Of a DNA stretch of 64,000 nt, positions 40,058 through 48,974 are shown piece by piece. A model generated the notes under the pieces. The model did no database searches and had not been told where the DNA came from. It was given only the letters and a program-made list of their open reading frames with translations. A program made the position numbers and the translations under genes. Origin of the DNA: Streptomyces sp. NBC_01446 (lineage in GTDB: Bacteria; Actinomycetota; Actinomycetes; Streptomycetales; Streptomycetaceae); assembly GCF_026340095.1 (NCBI RefSeq), contig NZ_JAPEPO010000001.1, forward strand, positions 5,232,001 to 5,296,000, given 5' to 3'. Positions within the stretch are counted from its first letter, which is position 1. Every line of letters begins with the position of its first letter.

Positions 40058-41014
40058 TCAGCCCTGCTCGGTGTCGTCCGGCCACACCCCGATGTGGTCC
40101 TCCTCCAGCTCCAGGAGCACCCTGTCCCGCATTCCCAGTGCCCGCGTGTGGTCCGCGGGGAGCTGGAGCCGGCCCGCGCGGTCGAGCATCGCGTACTCCC
40201 GTGAGATCAGGGACTCCTGACCCGTCGCCGCGTCGACCTCCGTACGGCGCAGGACCTCCGTCGAGGTGCGGCCGTCGCGGATGGCGACCGTGCGGCGGAC
40301 CTCGGAGGCGACGGTCTGGTCGTGCGTGACGATCACGATGGTCGTGCCCAGCTCCTCGTTCGCCGTGCGGAACGCGGCGAAGATCTGCTCGCCCGTGTGG
40401 GAGTCCAGTTCGCCGGTCGGCTCGTCGGCGAGCAGGACCGACGGCTCGTTGGCGAGCGCCACCGCGATGGCGACGCGCTGCTGCTGGCCGCCCGACAGCG
40501 CCTGCGGACGCCGGTCGCGGCAGTCGCCGACCCCCAGCATTTCGAGGAGTTCCACGGCCCGCCGGGACTTTTGTGAACGCTTGGTGCCGCCCCTCAACTG
40601 CATGGGGAGCGCCACGTTCTGAGCTGCCGTCAGGTAGGGGAGCAGGTTGCGGGCCGTCTGCTGCCAGACGAAGCCGACGATGTCCCTGCGGTAGCGCAGG
40701 CGTTCCTTCGCGCCCATCGTGAGCAGGTCGCAGCCCGCGACCTTCGCCGCTCCCGCCGTCGGCTCGTCGAGCCCCGCGAGGATGTTCATCAGCGTCGACT
40801 TGCCGCTGCCCGACGCGCCGACCAGGGCCATCAACTCGCCCTCGCGCACCAGGAGATCGAGCCCCTGGAGTGCCTGCACCTCGACGCCGTCCGTGGAGAA
40901 GATCCGCACCAGCCGGTCGCAGGTGATCAGGGCGTCATGGCCGTACGCGGGCTGCTCGCGGCGGTCCGCGGCGCGCCGTTCGAGATCGGCGAGGGTGGGG
41001 TCGGTGGTGGTCAT
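40058..41014 (-). CDS. ABC transporter ATP-binding protein (MacB/LolD type)
   Basis: 318 aa. Walker A is GASGSGKST, the Q-loop is in VWQQTARNL, the signature is LSGGQQQR and Walker B is VLLADEPTGELD with the H-loop in VTHD. This is the subfamily that pairs with FtsX/MacB permeases. A C-terminal extension of ~80 residues (IRDGRTSTEVL onward) contains EYAMLDRAGRLQLP, a regulatory-looking segment seen in actinobacterial members. ATG 41014 has GGGAGAG upstream; the frame is open beyond. It is the last gene of a leftward operon with the two permeases. Confidence 0.9.
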   Translation of the reverse strand: MTTTDPTLADLERRAADRREQPAYGHDALITCDRLVRIFSTDGVEVQALQGLDLLVREGELMALVGASGSGKSTLMNILAGLDEPTAGAAKVAGCDLLTMGAKERLRYRRDIVGFVWQQTARNLLPYLTAAQNVALPMQLRGGTKRSQKSRRAVELLEMLGVGDCRDRRPQALSGGQQQRVAIAVALANEPSVLLADEPTGELDSHTGEQIFAAFRTANEELGTTIVIVTHDQTVASEVRRTVAIRDGRTSTEVLRRTEVDAATGQESLISREYAMLDRAGRLQLPADHTRALGMRDRVLLELEEDHIGVWPDDTEQG

Positions 41015-41105
41015 GATGTCTCTCCCGGTGTCCCTTCGGCCCTCGCCGCTGACGTTGCCGATCCTGTCGCTGTGGTGACGTCGTACGCCCGCTGTCCCCA
41101 TCGGT

Positions 41106-43883
41106 TCATGACGCTTCCCCCGCCCTCAACTCCCGGACGAATCCCCGCCGTCCGGTCCACCAGGCCTGCCCGGCCGCCACGGCCGTGGCGAGCAGGACGA
41201 CGCACAGTGCGGGCAGCAGGAGCGACAGGGCGTCGGTGCGCAGCTGCGCCACCGGGCCCCCGTCACCGGCCGTCGCCAGGGCCAGACCCGTCAGGTCGAG
41301 GCCCGGCGAGAGGAGCCGGATCGCGGCCCACCCCGTGAGGGCACCGCCCGCCGCGGCGAGCGCGGCCTGGGGGAGCGCTTCGAGGACGAGGAGGCGGCGG
41401 GCCTGGCGGCGGGTGAGGCCCATGGTGCGCAGGCGCGCGAGGAGCGCGGTGCGTTCGGGGGCGGCGCGGGCGAGCGCGAGGAGCAGGGTGAGGGCCGCGT
41501 ACCCCGCGCCGATGACGACGGCCGCCGAGTAGACGCGGGCGGCGCCGGTCTGGAGGGGCGAGTCGACGTACCGGGCGCGTTCGGTGGCGCGCAGCCGCAC
41601 CGACACCTTGGAGCCCGAGGCCTTGCGCAGGGCGGGTCCGTCGATGTGGCCGCCGGTGACGAGGAGGGAGCTGGGGAGGTAGCGGTACGCGATGTCCTCG
41701 TTGGCCTTCTGGCCGATGCCGACCCGGCGGGCCAGGGCCGTCCTGTCGACCACGAGGAAGTCGTCGGACAGGGCGGGCGTCGTCGTACGGACCTCGGAGA
41801 TGCGCAGCACGACGTCCTCGCCGTCCATCCACAGCGAGAACGGCCCGGCCCCGAAGACGTCCCGCATCGAGGGGGAGGCCAGCACGGGGAGCGGCGACGC
41901 GGCGGTGCCGGCCTTCGCGGCGTCCGTCGTCAGCGCGCCGGCGGGGAACTTCCCGAGGTCCGTGCGGGCGGACAGACGCGCATACGACGCGGTGTCCACG
42001 ACCGCGAGCGGCACCTTGCGCTTGCCGTCCTTCGGCTCGGCGTCGTACCGCAGCGTCAGCGGCGACACGTCCCGCACCCCGGGCATCTTCCTGACCTGCC
42101 CGGCGAGCGCGGCGGGCAGCGCGGAGCCGGACTCGACGCGGGCGTCCGCGCCGGTCGCCAGAACCGCCGCCCGGTCCCGCTCGTGGTCGATGCCCGCGAG
42201 GACCGAACCGCCGAAGGCGGCCGTCGTCAGCGCCGTGAGCAGCGCGAGCAGGGGGAGTACCGCCGTACCGGCACCGGACGTCGCGCGGCCCGTCCTCGCG
42301 AGCGACAGATAGCCGACGACGCCGCGCAGCCGCCCGGCGGGGCGGGCCAGCCAGCGCAGCGGCAGCGGATACACGCGTACGAGGACGAACGCGGCGACGA
42401 CACCGACCAGGACCGGCGCAAGCGCGACGAGGCTGTCCCCGCCGTCGGACGTGCCCCGGCGGCGCAGCGCCACGATGGACGCGACCGCCAGCACGAGCAG
42501 GGTGAGTTCGGCGACGGTGCGGCGGCGCGAGGGGCGGGCGTGGGCGAGGTCGTCGCGCGCGCCGCCCACGTGGACGCGGCGGTGCGCGGCGACGGCTCGC
42601 AGGGGCAGGGCGAGGCAGGTGAGCAGGACGACCGCGGCGGCCGCGAGCACGGCGGGCTGCCAGCGGCCGTGCCGGACCGCGACCAGCGCGAGCGCGAGTC
42701 CGGCCGCGCCCGCGGGCACGGCCACGACCGCCGTCTCGGCGAGCAGCCGCCCGGCGAGCCCGCGCACCGAACCGCCGCGGGAGCGCAGGACGGTGAACTC
42801 GGTTCGGCGCCGCTCGGCGGCCAGGCCGCCCGCCATCAGGAGCACGATGCAGGCGACCGTGCCCGTGCCGTACGCGGCGACCGAGACGACCGGGCCGATA
42901 CGGGACCGCAGTCCCTGGTAGCCGGTGATGAACTCGTCGAGGCCGGTGGCGACCTCGGTGTCGCCGCCCGTGGCCCGGCGCACCGCGAGCAGGCCCGGGC
43001 CGTCCTTCGTATAGGCGAGAGCGGACTTGAGGGCGGGCATGGTGCGCGCGTCGAGGGAACCCAGGTCGGGCGCGAGCTGCCAGAACTGCTCGGGGTCGCC
43101 GGCCGTGCCGAGCAGCGCGGGCGCCGCCTCGGGCGCGAGGAGGATCCCGCCGACCCAGAAATTCGACGGGGGCAGCGTCTCGGTCTGGCGCAGTGACGGG
43201 GCGGCGAGGACCGGATCGGCCGCCCAGTACGACGCTTTGGGGTCCCTCGCCTTCAGGACACCGGTGATGCGCACGGACACGTCGCCCTTCATCAGGGCGG
43301 GCACGTGGATCACCGAACCGGGCTCGATGTGCAGCGCCTCGGCGGTCGCGGCCGTCACGGCGCCCTCCACCTCGGTCGCCTCCCAGGTGACCTTGCCCGT
43401 CGCGCGCGGCAGCCGCCCCGCCACGACCGTGCTGTTCCGGGCGAGGCCGCTCTGCGCGGAGAGGGTGAACTCGGCGGCCAGCGCGTCGGGCCGCGGCAGC
43501 CACATGTCGGTGGCCGCCTTCAGCTGCGTGGTGGTGCGCAGCCCGTACGAGGACTGCGCCTTGTCCACGGCGAGCGGCGCGCGCAGCGAGTCGACGATCT
43601 CCTCGTACACGGCGCGCATGGACTCGGTGCGCATCATCTCGTCCCGCGCGCCCGCCTCCTGCTCGATGCCGGGCTCCGCGGTGGTGAGCTGGAGGACGGT
43701 GCGCTGGGGTGCCGCGGCCGAGACCGCGTGGCGCAGGCCCGCGTCCTCGTACTCCTGGACGGCGCGCGGGAACACGGCGGCCAGGCACGACGTGAGGGCG
43801 ACCAGGAGGGCGAGCGCGCAGGCGGCGCCGGGTGCGGCGCGCAGGCGGGTACGCACCCAGGGGGCGACGGACGGTGGCGTCAT
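41106..43883 (-). CDS. FtsX-like ABC transporter permease (second, 925 aa)
   Basis: An N-terminal TM helix (AACALALLVALTSCLAAVF), a large extracellular domain, a block of FtsX-type helices around residue 330 (VVSVAAYGTGTVACIVLLMAGGL then RRTEFTVLRSRGGS), a second extracellular domain and a C-terminal FtsX block (RTALLARLRTMGLTRRQARRLLVLEALP). Two FtsX domains in one chain is the large DUF3526-like/macrolide exporter architecture. ATG 43883 has AGGGGAG upstream; GTG 43892 is an alternative. It lies 1 nt after the stop of the other permease. Confidence 0.87.
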   Translation of the reverse strand: MTPPSVAPWVRTRLRAAPGAACALALLVALTSCLAAVFPRAVQEYEDAGLRHAVSAAAPQRTVLQLTTAEPGIEQEAGARDEMMRTESMRAVYEEIVDSLRAPLAVDKAQSSYGLRTTTQLKAATDMWLPRPDALAAEFTLSAQSGLARNSTVVAGRLPRATGKVTWEATEVEGAVTAATAEALHIEPGSVIHVPALMKGDVSVRITGVLKARDPKASYWAADPVLAAPSLRQTETLPPSNFWVGGILLAPEAAPALLGTAGDPEQFWQLAPDLGSLDARTMPALKSALAYTKDGPGLLAVRRATGGDTEVATGLDEFITGYQGLRSRIGPVVSVAAYGTGTVACIVLLMAGGLAAERRRTEFTVLRSRGGSVRGLAGRLLAETAVVAVPAGAAGLALALVAVRHGRWQPAVLAAAAVVLLTCLALPLRAVAAHRRVHVGGARDDLAHARPSRRRTVAELTLLVLAVASIVALRRRGTSDGGDSLVALAPVLVGVVAAFVLVRVYPLPLRWLARPAGRLRGVVGYLSLARTGRATSGAGTAVLPLLALLTALTTAAFGGSVLAGIDHERDRAAVLATGADARVESGSALPAALAGQVRKMPGVRDVSPLTLRYDAEPKDGKRKVPLAVVDTASYARLSARTDLGKFPAGALTTDAAKAGTAASPLPVLASPSMRDVFGAGPFSLWMDGEDVVLRISEVRTTTPALSDDFLVVDRTALARRVGIGQKANEDIAYRYLPSSLLVTGGHIDGPALRKASGSKVSVRLRATERARYVDSPLQTGAARVYSAAVVIGAGYAALTLLLALARAAPERTALLARLRTMGLTRRQARRLLVLEALPQAALAAAGGALTGWAAIRLLSPGLDLTGLALATAGDGGPVAQLRTDALSLLLPALCVVLLATAVAAGQAWWTGRRGFVRELRAGEAS

Positions 43884-43884
43884 G

Positions 43885-46800
43885 TCACTCACTCCCCTGG
43901 CGGCGCAGTGTGATGGCGGCGTCCGGCGGCCGGCGCAGGGCGATGCCCGCGGTGATCAGGACGGGCGTCACCGCGACGCCCGCGAGGAGCAACAGGACCT
44001 GCCCCCACGGCAGCTCGACCAGGACCCGGGGCATCGGCTGGGCGGCCTGCCCGGTCAGTACGACGAGCGGCACGACGGCCCTCGTGAGGAACGACCCCAG
44101 GGCCAGCCCCACCAGGAGGGCGAGCGCGACCAGGATGCCCTGCTCGGCGGCGACGAGGCGGGCGAGCTGGCGCCGGGGCGCGCCGAGCGCCCGCAGGATC
44201 GCGAACTCGTCGCCACGCTCGCGCATCGAGCCCGCCGTGTTCACGGCGAACCCGACCGCGGCGAGGAGAGCGGCGGCGACGGCGGCCGCGGCGAGCGCCG
44301 ACTGCGGTCCCGCGCCGAGCGGGTCGTCGCGCAGCGACTCGGCGATCTCGGACCGCACGACGACCTGCGCCGGGTCGGCGTCGGGGCGGGCGCGCAGCGC
44401 GGCGGCGGCCTCGGCACCGCGGCCGGGCTCGGTGCTCAGCCACCACTCGTCGGGCAGGACGCTCTCCTTGTGCCGGTCGGCGAGCGCCCGGTTCAGGGTG
44501 GGCAGATCGAGCAACACGGCGCCCCCGTCGGCGGACTTGGGGCCGGTGTCCGTCCCGGTCGTGGCGTCGGCCCCGGCCTCGGGCCCCGTGGTCGGCAGGG
44601 CGCGTACGCTCGCGGAGATCCGCACGTCGAGGGGCGAGCCGTTGACGGGCACGGCGACGGTGGAGCCGACCTTCGCGCCGGACGAGCTCAGGAAGCGGTC
44701 GGTGGCCACGGCGGTGACCTCCTCGACCGCGGGGCGCTTCGCGGTGAGCCGTACGCTCATGCTGGGCGGCGCCCCGAACGGGATGTTCAGCGGGTCGAGC
44801 TGCCCGGTGTCGAACCCGACGGACACATGGCCGCCCGACGGACGCCCGAGCACCGGGGCGCTGGGCCGGGTGTCACCGCTTCCTTCCGCGCCTCCCTGCA
44901 CGGACGCCCGCCACCGCGTGCCCAGCTTCAGCGACTGCTGCGCCCCCGCCGCGTTCACGGACCGCAGTCCCTCGAACGTCAGGCGGTGCTTCACCGTCTC
45001 GGTGACGGACTGGTTGATGTCCAGGGCCAGGCCGGTCAGGGTCAGCGGGGTCGCCGCCCGGTCGAGGGAGGAGCCGCCGGCCCCGCCGAGGTCCATCGCG
45101 AGCCGGTGCGCGCGCCCGTCGGCGGCCAGGTCGTCCAGGAACACCTGGTACGGGGTTCCGTAGCGGTCCTCGACGGTCGCGGTGACGGTGCCCCGCACAT
45201 CGGACGGTGAGGCGTCGTGCGGACGGGCGGGCGTGCTCAGGCGCAGCGTGAGGGAGGCGCCGGCCGCGTCGGCGGGCAGCACGACGCCGGGCGAGCGGTC
45301 GTCCCCACCGGTGCGCAGCGACGACAGCAGCCGCGACGGGGACTTCGACGACATGTCGTCCCGCAGCATCAACTCGTCGGTGGCGTGCGCCGTGTCGAGG
45401 GCGAGGAGCGTCGCCTCGCGGCTTCCGGTCAGGGGAATCGTCGTGCGGAGGGCGGGAGCCGCGTCCCGTACGCCGGGAGCCGCCGCGTAGACCCCGGCCT
45501 GGCCGAGCCCGCCGCCCGGCGCGAGGACACGGACGGAGGCGCCTGCCCGGAAGTCCGCCTGGTCCTCCTGCGAGCGGTTCCAGGACGCGCCCTGCCCGAT
45601 CGCCAACATGCCCATGGCGACGGCGAGCACGAGGAGCAGGACGGGGCCCGCGCCGCGCAGCGGGCGGCGGCTGAGCTGCCAGCCCGCGAGCGCCGACGGC
45701 AGCCCGCGCCCGCCGGCCGCGCGCCGCTCCGCGAGCTTCGCGGCGGGCGGCAGCAGCCGCAGCGTCAGGACCGTTCCGGCGAGCAGGGCCAGCGCGGGGG
45801 CCGTGACGAGGAGCGGGTCGATGCCGAGGGTGCCCGAGGCGTTGCTGCTGAGCGTGCCCGAACCGGACGTCTGCCGGTCCAGCTGCCAGTACGCCACGGC
45901 CGCGATGACCAGGAGTCCGACGTCGGCGCCCGCCCGCAGCGGGGCGGGCAGGGCCCTGGCCCGGCCGCGCTCGGGACCGGCGGCGCTCAGCGAGGGCACC
46001 GTCACGGCGAGCGCGCAGCCCACCGCGACCGCCACGGCGACGAGCCACACCCCGCGGTCGGCGCTCACGTCGAGCCGCAGCCCGATCCGCGACAGGGCGC
46101 CCCAGGAGGACAGCAGGCGGACCAGCGGGCCCGCGAGGAGCGGCGCGCACACGGCGGCGGGCAGCGCGAGCAGCAGCGCCTCGATGGCCGCGAGCGAGGT
46201 CACCCGGGCCCGCGAACCGCCGCGTGCCCGCAGCATCCACGTCTCGCCCGCCCGGTCCGTGCTCAGCAGCCGGGCCACCAGCAGCAGCGTGTACGTGGCG
46301 AGCAGGACGAGCTGCAGCGCGACGATGAGGAGGGTGGAGCGGGAGACGAGCAGGGCACGCTCCGCCCGGTCGAGGGTCTCCGGCAGCGAGGTGGTCACCC
46401 CGGTCGTGCCCGCGAGCGCCTTCTCGTGCAGGAGCGCCCTGGGGCCTTCGAGGGCGCTGGTGCGCAGCGTGTCGATGTCCGACGTCGTCACGGACGAGAA
46501 GTCCGCGGACGCCAGCCAGGCCGACTTCCCGGCGGAGACCCGGCCGGCCGCGAGGTCGGAGGGGGCGGCGAGCAGCGGCCCGTACGTCGTGAAGGAGATC
46601 TTCTGGATGCCGCGGCCGCCGAGGTCGTCGAGCTTCCAGTAGGGGGCGGTCGGCCGGACGGGCCGGTACACGCCGGTGAGCACGACCGACACGGTGGGGC
46701 CGCCGATGCGGTCCTTCAGGGTGAGCTTGTCGCCGGGGCGCAGCTTCAGCTGCCGGGCGGCGGCCTCGGGGAGCGCCGCCTCGACGGGCGCCTTCGATCC

Positions 46801-47274
46801 CGGTGATGCCTTGGATCCTTGTACCGCCTTGGGGGCGCGGCCCTTCGTGATGCGGACCTCGCCGCGCTCCAGCGCCGCGAACTGGGTCAGGTCGGGGTTC
46901 CCGGAGCGGGCGGCGGGCGGCTGGAGGGAGCGCGGCAGCGCGTACGGGCCCGACCTCATCAGCGTCTGCACCCGCACCGGCAGACCGTCGAAGGTGGCCC
47001 GCGCCCCGGACCGGACCGCTGCGTCCGCCGCCCCGCGGCCCTCGGCCGGCACATCGGCCTTGACCGCCAGCGCCGTGGTCGCCGCCTCACGGGTGAGCAG
47101 GCTGTTGCGCAGGGCGGCGTCACCGATCGCGCCCGAGAAGGCGCTGAGCATCGCGAGAACCGACGTCGTCAGCAGGACCGCGAGGAGCGCAGCCGTCAGG
47201 AGCAACCGGTGCGCGCGCACCCGAAGAAGGACAAATCCCGACACCCCTGCCCCCGTACCCGCTCTACGCCGCAC
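43885..47274 (-). CDS. FtsX-like ABC transporter permease (first, 1129 aa)
   Basis: The larger partner: an N-terminal helix (LLLTAALLAVLLTTSVLAML), extracellular domain, a central membrane region with FtsX signature RAGETWMLRARGGSRARVTSLAAIEALLL, a long second extracellular domain and the C-terminal FtsX block RERGDEFAILRALGAPRRQLARLVAAEQ. With the downstream permease and ATPase it forms an ABC system with four FtsX domains, probably an exporter or cell-envelope mechanotransmitter. GTG 47274 is used; GTG 47244 (GGGGGCAGGG upstream) is possible. Substrate unknown. Confidence 0.87.
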   Translation of the reverse strand: MRRRAGTGAGVSGFVLLRVRAHRLLLTAALLAVLLTTSVLAMLSAFSGAIGDAALRNSLLTREAATTALAVKADVPAEGRGAADAAVRSGARATFDGLPVRVQTLMRSGPYALPRSLQPPAARSGNPDLTQFAALERGEVRITKGRAPKAVQGSKASPGSKAPVEAALPEAAARQLKLRPGDKLTLKDRIGGPTVSVVLTGVYRPVRPTAPYWKLDDLGGRGIQKISFTTYGPLLAAPSDLAAGRVSAGKSAWLASADFSSVTTSDIDTLRTSALEGPRALLHEKALAGTTGVTTSLPETLDRAERALLVSRSTLLIVALQLVLLATYTLLLVARLLSTDRAGETWMLRARGGSRARVTSLAAIEALLLALPAAVCAPLLAGPLVRLLSSWGALSRIGLRLDVSADRGVWLVAVAVAVGCALAVTVPSLSAAGPERGRARALPAPLRAGADVGLLVIAAVAYWQLDRQTSGSGTLSSNASGTLGIDPLLVTAPALALLAGTVLTLRLLPPAAKLAERRAAGGRGLPSALAGWQLSRRPLRGAGPVLLLVLAVAMGMLAIGQGASWNRSQEDQADFRAGASVRVLAPGGGLGQAGVYAAAPGVRDAAPALRTTIPLTGSREATLLALDTAHATDELMLRDDMSSKSPSRLLSSLRTGGDDRSPGVVLPADAAGASLTLRLSTPARPHDASPSDVRGTVTATVEDRYGTPYQVFLDDLAADGRAHRLAMDLGGAGGSSLDRAATPLTLTGLALDINQSVTETVKHRLTFEGLRSVNAAGAQQSLKLGTRWRASVQGGAEGSGDTRPSAPVLGRPSGGHVSVGFDTGQLDPLNIPFGAPPSMSVRLTAKRPAVEEVTAVATDRFLSSSGAKVGSTVAVPVNGSPLDVRISASVRALPTTGPEAGADATTGTDTGPKSADGGAVLLDLPTLNRALADRHKESVLPDEWWLSTEPGRGAEAAAALRARPDADPAQVVVRSEIAESLRDDPLGAGPQSALAAAAVAAALLAAVGFAVNTAGSMRERGDEFAILRALGAPRRQLARLVAAEQGILVALALLVGLALGSFLTRAVVPLVVLTGQAAQPMPRVLVELPWGQVLLLLAGVAVTPVLITAGIALRRPPDAAITLRRQGSE

Positions 47275-47337
47275 ATCCCCCGAAAGTCTGTCCGGATACT
47301 TTCAGAGCGAACGGGGTTGGGGAAGGGGTGAGGGAAC

Positions 47338-47368
47338 CGGATAACGGGGGCGGCGCATCGGATAACGG
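47338..47368. promoter_or_regulatory. Direct repeat CGGATAACGG x2 upstream of the FtsX operon
   Basis: CGGATAACGG at 47338-47347 and 47359-47368, exactly 21 bp (two helical turns) apart, in the 98-nt space between the FtsX operon start and the globin stop. A related CGGATAC lies at 47293. Placement suggests an activator or repressor site for the ABC operon. Confidence 0.4.
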
Positions 47369-47372
47369 CGTC

Positions 47373-47777
47373 TCAGCCCTCCGTGTTCACCATCGAAGCC
47401 GCGGCGTACGTCAGGTAGTTCCAGAGCGTGTGCTCGTGCTCCTCGGACAGGCCGAGCTCGTCGACCGCGGTCCGCATGTGCCGCAGCCACGCGTCGTGCG
47501 CCGCCCGGTCCACGGCGAACGGCGCGTGCCGCATCCGCAGGCGAGGGTGGCCCCGGTTGTCGCTGTAGGTGCGGGGACCGCCCCAGTACTGCATCAGGAA
47601 CAGCGTCAGGCGCTCCTCGGCCGGACCCAGATCCTCCTCCGGGTACATCGGCCGCAGCAGCGGGTCCTGGGCGACCCCCTCGTAGAAGCGGTGGACCAGG
47701 CGCCGGAAAGTTTCCTCGCCGCCGACCTGCTCGTAGAAGGTCTGCTCCTGAAGCGTGCCGCGCGGAATCTCGGTCAC
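47373..47777 (-). CDS. Group II truncated hemoglobin (GlbO-like)
   Basis: 134 aa from GTG 47777 (TEIPRGTLQEQTFYEQVGG), with GTGAGG about 9 nt upstream. The globin core includes FRRLVHRFYEGVAQDPLLRPMYPEEDLGPAEERLTLFLMQYWGGP and the proximal heme ligand His in HPRLRMRHAPF. The FYEQVGG and WGGP signatures are those of actinobacterial trHbO, which bind O2 and react with peroxide and NO. It is a single gene divergent from the methyltransferase. Confidence 0.92.
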   Translation of the reverse strand: MTEIPRGTLQEQTFYEQVGGEETFRRLVHRFYEGVAQDPLLRPMYPEEDLGPAEERLTLFLMQYWGGPRTYSDNRGHPRLRMRHAPFAVDRAAHDAWLRHMRTAVDELGLSEEHEHTLWNYLTYAAASMVNTEG

Positions 47778-47984
47778 GTCGGTGGGCCTCACAACTCTCG
47801 CTCGGGTCACCCCGATGCCTTTCCGGCCGGGGGCCCGGGGGCCGTCCCCCGGGAAATGCAGCACGTGTCCATCGTCTCAGACGACCGGGACGAGGACTTG
47901 AGGCTTAGGACCGGCCCTCCCCGTACCCGACTACACCCCGGACGGGGGCTCGCTCTTACGCCCGCGGCACAGCACAGTGGACGC

Positions 47985-48971
47985 ATGGGCGCACAGGGCA
48001 CGGACCCGGATGCGGGAGCCGACGCGGCACGGGCCGCGCTCGTGCGGGAGATCGCCGTGAGCGGGGCCTTCGACGGCGACCCGGCCTGGCGCGAGGTGTT
48101 CGAGCAGGTCCCGCGCCATGTGTTCGTGCCCTACTACTACCTTCCGGCGCCGACCGGCTATCGGCGACTGTGGCGCGAGGACCCCGAGCCGCGGGAGCGG
48201 GAGCGCTGGCTGCGCGGCGCCTACGCCGACGAGCCGCTCGCCACCCGGGTGCGCGACGGTGAGCTGGTGTCGTCCAGCAGCCAGCCGTCCCTGATGGCAC
48301 GGATGCTCGTCGAGCTGGACGTACGCGAGGGGCACCGCGTCCTGGAGATCGGCGCGGGCACCGGCTACAACGCCGCGCTGCTCGCCCGCCGCGCCGGCGA
48401 CGAGAACGTCACCACCGTCGACCTGGACCCGGAGATCACCGAGTCCGCGCGCCGGCACCTCGCCACGGCGGGCTTCCGGCCCCATGTCGTCACGGGCGAC
48501 GGCGCGGCCGGCTGCCCCGAGCACGCCCCGTACGACCGGATCATCGCGACCTGCGCGCTGAGGGCCGTGCCCAGTGCCTGGCCCGCGCAGTGCCGGCCCG
48601 GGGCACGCATCCTGGCGCCCCTCGCGACCGGCCTGATCCTGCTCACGGTGCGCGAGGCCGGCCACGCCGAGGGCCGCTTCCTGCACACGCCCGCCTACTT
48701 CGTTCCCCTGCGCGGCGGGACGCAGGGCGAGGAACCGGTGCAGCACATCGGCGGGCTGCCCCGCAGGGTGCTCGCCGACGACCTCTTCCGGTTCCTGCTC
48801 TCGCTGACCGCGGGCCGGCTCGACCCGCACGAGGCCCTCGCCCTGTGGGAGCGGGAGGGACGGCCCGTGCGGGAGCGGTTCGGCATCACGGTCAGCGGCG
48901 AGCACGAGTGGGCCTGGCTGGACGACCCCGAAGGGCCGTACGCCTGGTCACTGCGCCCCGACCGGATGTAG
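47985..48971 (+). CDS. Protein-L-isoaspartate methyltransferase-like enzyme
   Basis: 328 aa from ATG 47985. The SAM domain has VLEIGAGTGYNAALLARRAG (motif I) preceded by SSSSQPSLMARMLVELDV, the PCMT hallmark region, and DRIIATCALRAVPSAWPAQCRPGARIL. The C-terminal ~100 residues are an extension common in actinobacterial PCMT-like proteins. It may repair isoaspartyl residues or modify a peptide; nothing nearby points to a RiPP precursor. Convergent with the FHA gene. Confidence 0.85.
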   Translation: MGAQGTDPDAGADAARAALVREIAVSGAFDGDPAWREVFEQVPRHVFVPYYYLPAPTGYRRLWREDPEPRERERWLRGAYADEPLATRVRDGELVSSSSQPSLMARMLVELDVREGHRVLEIGAGTGYNAALLARRAGDENVTTVDLDPEITESARRHLATAGFRPHVVTGDGAAGCPEHAPYDRIIATCALRAVPSAWPAQCRPGARILAPLATGLILLTVREAGHAEGRFLHTPAYFVPLRGGTQGEEPVQHIGGLPRRVLADDLFRFLLSLTAGRLDPHEALALWEREGRPVRERFGITVSGEHEWAWLDDPEGPYAWSLRPDRM

Positions 48972-48974
48972 GGG

